Assembly: GCA_947623455.1 (NCBI GenBank)
Contig: OX392543.1
Location: 22,690,757-22,754,756 of the forward strand
DNA: 64,000 bases
Direction: 5' to 3'
Origin: Mimachlamys varia
Lineage: Eukaryota; Mollusca; Bivalvia; Pectinida; Pectinidae
Part shown: in pieces, positions 57,201 through 64,000 of the stretch
Position numbering within the stretch: the first letter of the stretch is position 1
Layout of the letters: each line of letters starts with the position of its first letter
Notes under the pieces: generated by a model
Database searches by the model: none
What the model was told of the DNA's origin: nothing
What the model saw: only the letters and a program-made list of their open reading frames with translations
Position numbers and translations under genes: made by a program

Positions 57201-58978
57201 ATTGGTGCCATCAAATATGAGGTATCTCGATCTTTTGTCTAACTAGCAGAGCGTATGGAAACCTACCAAATACATCCGGGTAATTACACACAATGAACTT
57301 TTACATACGACGCTAGCGAATCAGAGAGTAAAACTTTAAAGAAGCGAGAAACCTTAAAATGTTCAGTTTTAATGACAGGCAGTAGTCGCTGCTGCAGGGA
57401 GCACAGGCAACATTGAAAATGAAATAATACATCAAATTAAAGGAACTGAATATAATATGTCTGAAGACATCTAAGAAAGTAAGATCTACCAGTATTTAAA
57501 TTCAGTAATTGGCGGAAATGTTCAATGTTTCAAGCTGCGAGACGTTCCGAATAAGTGTGTAAACGGATCCTTTCTTCGTGGGCGCACATCCGGGTAATTT
57601 AGCTGATTGCCACATCATCTAGTAGATATATCCTCGTTGCGTCTTAAAAGCACGCCGAGCTGGAGATATCATTAACCTGCTTTTTTTAACTAATGTTTGT
57701 TGTGAAAAAAAGGAGAAATAATACGGACTAAAAATCGATCAAACTAGAGGCAAAATAGGAACAAAGGAAAGACCTACATGGAGACTCTGGCAAAAGCACA
57801 AAAGAATAAGACCAGGTGTTCCGGAAGAGTAAGCGTTTTCTGCTTCATCGACGACACCCACCATGTAATGTATAGCAAAATATTTGTCCCCACCTCAATA
57901 CCATGCAGGATCAAATAATAGAATATATCACCACTTTATGATGTAGACTGTGAAAGCATTTACAAGTGCTCGACATCATAAGGGTTGAAATTCATTGTCC
58001 AGAGGATCAAGAACGTATCTCCAACATGGTGTGTTTAGAAGTAAAAGGTCGTATCTCAAATGTATCAATTTTAAGATTTTGATAAATGACAATATTGAGT
58101 GAGCTTTTCTGGTAAAATTGGCACTGCATATCAAATAAAATGGTCTAATCCTTTTCAATCGCAGATGTTTCTCACAAAAAAACATCCATTCACATTAAAG
58201 ATATATAAATTCTATTAGAAAATGTCACTCCAAATTGCAGTCAATCTGAACTTAAAATGGATAACTTTGAGATACGACACTTTCTTCTAAGCACACCATG
58301 TTGGAGATACGTCCTTGTCCCTTTTCTTCCCCTACATCACACAGTGAAAGAGTCATTGGTTATTTACTCTCGCACTTTCCTACTGTGAAGTATGTAGTTT
58401 TCTACGACAATACCTTGTATAAACGTGCTTACTGTTGGATAAGTACATGATATATACCACTATTGTAATATCACCTTCCGGACTTTTGATTGGTTGAGAA
58501 TTGGAACTTTGACCGGAAATCACTATTGTTGACGTCGTCGTAGCGTCAACAAAATCATAACCATGGAAACCCCCGTAAAAGTACAAGAGAATAAGACCAG
58601 GTGTTCCGGAAGAGTAAGCGTCTTCTGCGTCATCAATATTGATTAGTAAAAATTAACTAATTGACTAAAAATTTATGCAGTTTGCATAGTGATCTTTCTC
58701 AAAACACAATAGAAACAAAACAAAACGAAACGAAACAAATAAACAAACAAAAAATACATTTATCGAAATCGACAACTTACTCCGTGTCTGTAAGTTCAGA
58801 GGTCTTGCAATGGCTTCGAGCCTGTCGATCGTCAAGGCGACGAGGGCATAACTTGATCCATACATAACAAACGTCTGTGTGAACTTGATCAACTTGCAGA
58901 CGACGTTTCCGGCATGCCACTCAATTGTGATTTTCCATAGAATATCAGTCAAAATGAAGAAAATTCCAACAAGTAGAT
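50963..58978 (-). CDS. Neuropeptide GPCR, CCAP/neuropeptide S/vasopressin receptor-like, 5' incomplete
   Basis: Five - strand exons (58781-58978, 55431-55588, 52401-52563, 51632-51772, 50963-51201) join in frame into 299 residues and a stop. They cover TM2 to the C-tail: LLVGIFFILTDILW (TM2), CKLIKFTQTFVMYGSSYALV (TM3) followed by DRL, RYRILISLGWFFSFLFSLPH (TM4), CWMFLPEPWMW (ECL2 Cys), LYITLIAMAIFVVPALIIMS (TM5), RARIKTIKITFVIVLAFVLC then WSPYF (TM6) and TFIQSLAPLNSAANPIIY (TM7). The QSLAPLNSAANP stretch and PEPW loop are typical of CCAP receptors and relatives. Such receptors sit in the plasma membrane and couple a cyclic neuropeptide to G proteins. TM1 and the N-terminus are missing from the window; the first visible codon is completed by a G from the missing exon. 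Confidence 0.85.
51632..51772 (-). CDS. GPCR exon: third intracellular loop and TM6 start
   Basis: 141 bp. Acceptor TATTGACAG, donor TTAG|GTAAGA. Encodes the basic loop (SSRRRGHW) and GIIPRARIKTIKITFVIVL, a conserved feature of CCAP-type receptors. Confidence 0.85.
51930..52100 (+). repeat. R1 repeat copy in GPCR intron
   Basis: CACCTTTTGGCCCCTAGCAT, GAGTCCCAGGAGAGCGAAAT and GCTGTATGATGCAGTTTAGT. Confidence 0.8.
52401..52563 (-). CDS. GPCR exon: TM5
   Basis: 163 bp. Acceptor ATATTTCAG, donor AATG|GTAGGT. Encodes LYITLIAMAIFVVPALIIMS, the following basic-aromatic turn and HDYSERYLLAATQGN. A duplicated donor lies 19 bases downstream. Confidence 0.88.
55213..55405 (+). repeat. R1 repeat copy next to a GPCR exon
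   Basis: GGGTTTTACGCACCTGGCCC through GCTGTATGATGCAGTTTAAT to GCAGCATATGTGTGTG. On the gene's strand it starts about 25 bp after the donor at 55430. Confidence 0.85.
55431..55588 (-). CDS. GPCR exon: TM4 and second extracellular loop
   Basis: 158 bp. Acceptor CATGTTACAG, donor GAGG|GTAAAT. Encodes RRYRILISLGWFFSFLFSLP and the ECL2 cysteine in VQCWMFLPEPWMWR. Confidence 0.9.
55697..56074. mobile_element. MITE family M3, copy 3
   Basis: CAATCTGATTAAACTCATAT and CCGTTCCGTAAACTTCTCTC at the left, TTTTAATCGGATTG at the right; interior orientation as in copy 1. Lies in a GPCR intron. Confidence 0.8.
56298..56553. repeat. 41-bp tandem repeat, about six units
   Basis: Unit GCATTACTGTTTGTAAGAGA plus AAGACGTCCATTGTATGGACT. 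Variants alternate AAGACGTCC with AACCTCCCTTGCATAG. Confidence 0.85.
57700..57870 (-). repeat. R2 repeat copy, reversed
   Basis: AAAATCGATCAAACTAGAGG, AAGACCAGGTGTTCCGGAAG and GCTTCATCGACGACACCCAC. Confidence 0.85.
58003..58321. mobile_element. MITE with about 55-bp inverted ends
   Basis: AACGTATCTCCAACATGGTG and GGTCGTATCTCAAA at the left are matched in reverse at the right (CACACCATGTTGGAGATACG, TTTGAGATACGAC). Lies in a GPCR intron. Confidence 0.85.
58420..58640 (-). repeat. Dispersed repeat followed by R2 fragment
   Basis: 58420-58570 is the reverse of the 49900-50060 repeat. 58560-58640 (AAGACCAGGTGTTCCGGAAG, GTCTTCTGCGTCATCA) is an R2 piece. Confidence 0.65.
58781..58978 (-). CDS. GPCR exon: TM2-TM3 with DRL motif
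   Basis: 198 bp. Acceptor TTATCCTCAG, donor CGGA|GTAAGT. Encodes LLVGIFFILTDILWKITIEW, the conserved Cys of VVCKLIK and TIDRLEAIARP, where DRY is replaced by DRL. Confidence 0.9.
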
Positions 58979-59374
58979 CTGAGGATAAAAAAAGAATACA
59001 TTTGTTAAAAATTCGTTAAAATTGGGTTTCAGAAACATTAAGATAAGGAAATTCCTACCGTGGATTTTTCAAATTTTAACTACACGAATAAGCTGAAAAC
59101 CAATGAAAAATACATTTTGACTGGCTACCATTGTGAAAATATAAACTTTTCCGTAGAGCTTTTTCGATGAAAGAAAAAGATAAGCGAAAAAAGCATGCCA
59201 AATATATCGGACACATTATGATGAAAACGTTGTAGATGAAGATTTTCCCTATCATTCTCAGATTTGCTCCCCTTTACCCGGTCTTTATTTCTGCGTCATC
59301 CTCAAAGAAGTGTTTTTCCTTCGACCCCTCTAGTGTATAACAGATATCATGTGCTATGACGCGACTCACACTAT

Positions 59375-59520
59375 TGGAACGTCACCATTTTATGTAGCGA
59401 AACCATTACGGAAATTGATAACGTCATCATTTTATGAAGCGAAACCATTACGAAAATTGATAACGTCATCATTTTATGTAGCGAAACCATTACGAAAATT
59501 GATAACGTCATCATTTTCAA
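59375..59520. repeat. 42-bp tandem repeat, about 3.3 units
   Basis: Unit GTCATCATTTTATGTAGCGA plus AACCATTACGAAAATTGATAAC. Confidence 0.9.
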
Positions 59521-62109
59521 CGCACATTGCATGGAACATTGATAATGGCGCGTGATGTATAAAGGTTCGCAACATCTTTCTTATTTTTTTTGTTTTAACA
59601 TGTATGGGAGACATATAATGATATCTCAGCCCTTGTGCTGGCCAGCGTAACTCTTGCACTAGATTTAAGATATCCCCGTCATCGGAATACACCCATGTAA
59701 GATTCTATAAGTCAGTGTGGATATAAACCACGCGAAACGCTTACCTATATCGCCATATTGTAGTATTTGGAGTATTTGGTGCATTTAAGAGTTATTGTAT
59801 TTACTACAGTCATATCAATGTTTATTTTTCTAAAATAATCTAAACTGTACCTTTCGGTTAGTATTTTGGCACATGACCAAATTTTCAACATTAAATAATT
59901 GTATAATGCTAACTAGTTAGTAAGCTATAGCAAATGTTTAGTGATACAATAATTGGCTGGTTTATTTTACGTACCAGGATTGATTTAGGGTCAAAGAGTA
60001 TGCATTGAAAAAAGGTGCACTGCATTACTTGGAGATGTGCTTAAGGCACAAAATTAAAAAGAAAAATAATAATGATTATTCAATTATATTTTTTCAGTAT
60101 TAATCGTTTAACACCAAAACCAATCATGACTATTCTTTATGATATAATTCGTTTCAGTTGAAATATACTAATAGGCGTTTTCTGAATTATGTTTTCACAA
60201 AACTCATCACTGCAGTAATGCCAATCAACTTCAACCAATCAGAAGTTGTAATTACAATCACCCATACAACATCGTGATATAGAAGGTGAACCGTTGGCTG
60301 TGTTTTCAATTATCAAATTAATTAGTATTAATCCCTTTATTACGACCATTATGTCTCGCAAGTGGACCTAAAGGAGAAAACTATGCGAAACTCCTTGCCT
60401 CAGAGGTGCCTTTGAATTTCCTTTATAACGCTTCAAATTGCAGCAAATGATGATTTATTCTTAACGAGCACTTAACTAAGCGAAAATATCTTCCAGCTGC
60501 AGGGTGACCACCGACCTCGAAGACTGTCTCGCCCGACCAGGGTCTTCTGCCATGTCAAGTATCAACAGAGAGAAAAGCCCCTGTGTTATGGCCAGAAATA
60601 AGGGAGTGGAGCATTCACAAAGAATGGACGCTTTTTACATGTGAGAGTAAAATTTTACAAGAACGTTTTCTGTTAACAAACAAACTTTTGCTTTCAGGTT
60701 GAGATTTGTTTTTGACTGCGGACAACACCCTATTTTCTCTCGTTCTTGAAAGAAATATATTAATACAAATCAACACTATTCTCCACAAGTCTAAAGCTTG
60801 TATTCCATATTCCACGACATATGTAAAATTATACTAATTCTGTAAGAATATCCACTTTTTCCGTGGGTTATGAAAATTGACGTTTAACACGAATTTGGAA
60901 ATGTGATAACAAAAATATTTAATATTTAACTCTGCACGAATACTTTAATAAAGCTCGCCAGAGTCTCACTAAATTTCAAAATTGTTAGACTCGTTTCATA
61001 AACCCCTTATAAAACGGAAACTCATTTAAGATCATGTATATTTGTAACTGAAAAATCTATTTAAAGTATGTAATATGATATTTTTATTGACACATATTTT
61101 TTAAATAAAATTATATATCATTATGTTATGAATATAGCGATCATTCATGTGTCGCATATTGTATCCATTATTTAATTATATAGCCAAAATTACATATTTT
61201 TATCTTACACTCATCTTTATAGATACAAGGTGGTAGACTCTGGTGGTGTCTTGTTTAATCCTGATACTCGCCATTATCATGATGACTGTAATCATCTCTT
61301 ACGTATGAGTAATAGTACGGTCCTTAACATGGGCACTTACCATACCATTATTTTTATATCAAGCTGGCCAAACGTTTTAAAAATCGTGTCAATAACTGGT
61401 TTTACCCACCATCCTTATATTAAAATAAAAAACCAGAGAATACTAAAGCGTCAACAAATCCATAATCCGAACTCAAAATCGATTAAACTACAGGCAAAAT
61501 AGGAACAAAAGAAAGCAGTTAAGGGCTATTTGGATTTCCGATACTTTTGCCCTTAGCATCACCGAAGACTTAGAACGAAACAGCTGTTTGGTGCTGTGTA
61601 ATTCATGTGGGAATGTATTATCGATAACTTAATTCTATATGTGTTGTCCAATGCATGTGACCTTTGTTCATCTTTGCATATGTACAACCAAAGTTGTGTA
61701 TCTTACTTGCTTAGTTTACATCTTATTGTGTTACAAAAATGTTCTTTTTGTAATGGTGAGTGCTTTGAAAATCCATGACATGAAAGTATTGAACCCTTTA
61801 CCGATTGCAAGCAGTACTTTGATACAATGAACATATATGTAAGAAATAGGATCTAGTTTGTTTTCTACGTATCTTGTACATTCGTACCTGAGGTGCAAGG
61901 TAAATTTGATAACATACTCTGCATAGGAAATACAAAAAGTCGTAGACACACGTTTGCATGCTCATAGAATGATACATCTCTTTAGCAATAAGCCTACGAC
62001 TGGAGTTGTTTTATAACCAAAGTCAGAGCATTGATGTTAAGATAGCGAAATGTAAGATTATTTCGCCATTATTTGTTCTCACCGAGACTTATTCTGTATC
62101 TTTGTGTGA

Positions 62110-62300
62110 CGTGAAGATAGACTTTTTTCTTTGCTTATAAGTGTGCTCCCTTGTTGTGATTGACATTGATGACTCGGTTGTCATTTTGAGGATTGATATT
62201 TACTTGGCTGTGACCAAGATTTACATGGCGGGTGTCGTCGAAGAAGCAGCAGACGCTTACTTTTCCGGAACACCTGGTCTTATTATCTTGTACTTTTACA
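62110..62300 (+). repeat. R2 repeat copy
   Basis: TAAGTGTGCTCCCTTGTTGT, GTGACCAAGATTTACATGGC and GGTGTCGTCGAAGAAGCAGC. Confidence 0.85.
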
Positions 62301-62546
62301 AAATAAAAATCACTTTTGATTTATGTAACACTTCGATGACCAGTGCGTTATATTTACTATCACCTTTACCAGACAATTGACCAGCAAATAAAATAATCCT
62401 TTCATAAATCATACTTTCTTACCCGAAGAAAATTCTTACAAAAATTCGGAACATTTTCACATCACTAAAGAAGAATATGAAGGTGAACTTAAATACAGGA
62501 TCTAGTTTATTTTCTGTTTACCTTGTATATTCATACCTTGTAAATT

Positions 62547-62727
62547 CGAAGTGTTTTGGTTTTGTTTGTTTTGGAGGTGGAGGTAAGCCGGAGTACCCGG
62601 AGAAAAACCACCGACCTACGGTCAGTACCTGGCAACTGCCCCACGTGGGACTCGAACTTGCAACTCAGAGGTGGCGGGCTAGTGGTATAATGTCGGAACA
62701 CCTTAACCACTCGGCCACCGAAGCCCC
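62547..62727 (-). repeat. SINE derived from a class II (Leu/Ser-type) tRNA
   Basis: On the - strand from 62727: GGGGGCTTCGGTGGCCGAGT (A box TGGCCGAGTGG), then a long variable region and GCAAGTTCGAGTCCCACG (B box), then CAGTTGCCAGGTACTGACCG and TCCGGGTACTCCGGC. The left side is T-rich, that is, an A-rich 3' tail on the element's strand. Confidence 0.8.
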
Positions 62728-63236
62728 CTACATGACGTGCTAGATAAAGTTTATAACTTACTCTGCAGAGGAAATATAAGAAGTTGATCCAGATGCACGT
62801 TCACATGGTTATTTTACAATGTTTCTTTTTAGCAATAAGCCTACGACTGGAACTGTTTTATAACAAACGTCAGAGCATCACATTTCAAAAGAAGAATATT
62901 TCGGTGGACTCAACCATGCACTTACTTGACACAAACCAATTTACAGATTGCACACTCAATCCTCATTTAATTGAAGGAGCAACCCGACAGAGTTACAGAC
63001 TCATGCTGCCGAAATGTCACGATTTATCCTTGGGCTGACTTCTCTAGTGTTGTATAATTCCTGGACATAATGTCTGATTTACGATTCAAACACGAACGTA
63101 TGTTTGTTTCCGTCTATTGGGTTTCCACGATCGACGTGCAGAAGCATCACTTTAGTGTAGGGTTTTGTGATCTCTCTTTTACAGGGAGAGTCAACACCAT
63201 CGTGGTCCAAATTCATCATGTGTATGTGTCTATGTA

Positions 63237-63740
63237 GCATTTACATTATCTCTGCCTCTCGCAAAACATTTTCAACCCGAATCACTCTAAATATTACATC
63301 ATAGACCACCCATCATATTTCCTAAAAAATTCCACACCAGACGGATTTTGAAATGCTCTTGTTTTCAAATATCTCAAAACGATCATATTTATTATCAAAA
63401 CAATACAATGATATTCTGATAAGTCTTTTGACCTCACTTTTGATCAAATCTGAACCCATATTCATGAAACCGTTCTCATGTTGAAGTAGGGATTCTGCGC
63501 TTACACCTGCTAGTTTATAAGTCACTTATATCGGGCAAAATTGCATTTACGCACCTGACCCTTTTGCTTCTCCATTAGTTTAGAAATTTTGGATTCCAAC
63601 CTCTTAGTCCCTAGCATCATCAAAGGGTCATAGGAGGGTGTTTACATTATCTCTGTATCCAGCAAAACAGTTTAAAACCGAATCACACTTAATATTACAT
63701 CCTAGAAAACTTACATTGTACCACTTATCATAAAATGTTC
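63237..63740. repeat. Direct repeat pair around an R1 copy
   Basis: GCATTTACATTATCTCTGCC, AACCCGAATCACTCTAAATA at 63237-63340 recur as TGTTTACATTATCTCTGTAT, AACCGAATCACACTTAATAT at 63638-63740. R1 (63527-63640) lies between. Confidence 0.7.
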
Positions 63741-64000
63741 CACCAAAAGTAATTTGCTAACACATTTGTTAACAGTATTCGGCAAAACATTTTCTTTTCA
63801 ACATTAATGAAAAAATGAAATTTAATAAGTTATTAACATTAAAAAGGTATCATTGCAAGCAAAGATCGAACTCAAAATTAGGGACAAAATGGGGGCATTT
63901 AAAAGATTTAAAGATTTACACGGATACCATTGGATAATTAAAAAATACTGATAATTATAAGCTGTTCAAAAAAGTGAGCTGACATGTAAAATCAAGGTCA

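Larger units (their letters stand above)
61851..62882. repeat. Direct repeat pair, second copy split by a SINE
   Basis: GGATCTAGTTTGTTTTCT at 61849 and AATAAGCCTACGACTGGAGT near 61987 recur at 62499 (GGATCTAGTTTATTTTCT) and 62834 (AATAAGCCTACGACTGGAAC). The second copy is longer because a SINE interrupts it. Confidence 0.75.
58979..64000. other. Right flank: GPCR upstream intron and repeats
   Basis: TM1 of the GPCR was searched for by eye on the - strand and not found. The stretch carries the 42-bp array, R1 (61527-61640, 63527-63640), R2 (61430-61515 reversed, 62110-62300 direct), two direct-repeat pairs and a SINE. 59700-61400 is otherwise AT-rich with nothing recognised except a small GC-rich island near 60490-60600. 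Confidence 0.5.

Overview
The window is animal nuclear DNA, most probably from a mollusc and likely a bivalve. Genes are split into short exons with GT-AG introns of 0.3 to 10 kb, non-coding DNA is AT-rich, and the gaps are packed with tRNA-derived SINEs, palindromic MITEs and one long LINE. The assignment rests on gene style and repeat flavour; no species marker is present. Nothing bacterial or viral is seen.

Three protein-coding genes can be assembled by joining splice sites. (1) A Rab5-like small GTPase on the + strand (coding exons 13102-19429, 222 aa). An upstream coding exon at 10690-10750, behind a TATA-like promoter, may add an N-terminal extension. (2) A second, more divergent Rab-family GTPase on the + strand (30122-44091, 232 aa). 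Its three internal exons have exactly the same lengths (152, 123 and 94 bp) and intron phases as gene 1, so the two are tandem paralogues. (3) On the - strand, 58978 to 50963, the 3' five exons of a rhodopsin-class neuropeptide GPCR most like crustacean cardioactive peptide (CCAP) / neuropeptide S / vasopressin receptors. Its TM1 exon is not found and probably lies beyond the right edge.

Layout: 1-3161 is flanking DNA with a SINE and a MITE. 3162-9324 is a 6.2 kb satellite of 48-bp units with nested higher-order duplications. 9325-10689 holds two MITEs. 10690-19429 is Rab gene 1, whose introns hold SINEs, MITEs and a 28-bp minisatellite rich in CACGTG. 19430-30034 is intergenic repeats and possible untranslated exons of gene 2. 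30035-44091 is Rab gene 2; its 10.3-kb third intron contains a LINE insertion with a 15-bp target-site duplication, a poly(A) tail, a nearly intact ORF2 (one in-frame stop) and inverted ORF1 pieces. 44092-50962 is intergenic repeats including a perfect 78-bp palindrome. 50963-58978 is the GPCR. 58979-64000 holds only repeats that I can identify.

The Rab pair probably acts in early endosomal traffic. The GPCR is an unrelated neighbour on the opposite strand. Two recurrent short repeat families, called R1 (about 190 bp) and R2 (about 200-300 bp), appear roughly a dozen times each. Gene models rest on splice consensus, reading-frame continuity and family motifs read by eye; no alignment or transcript data were available.
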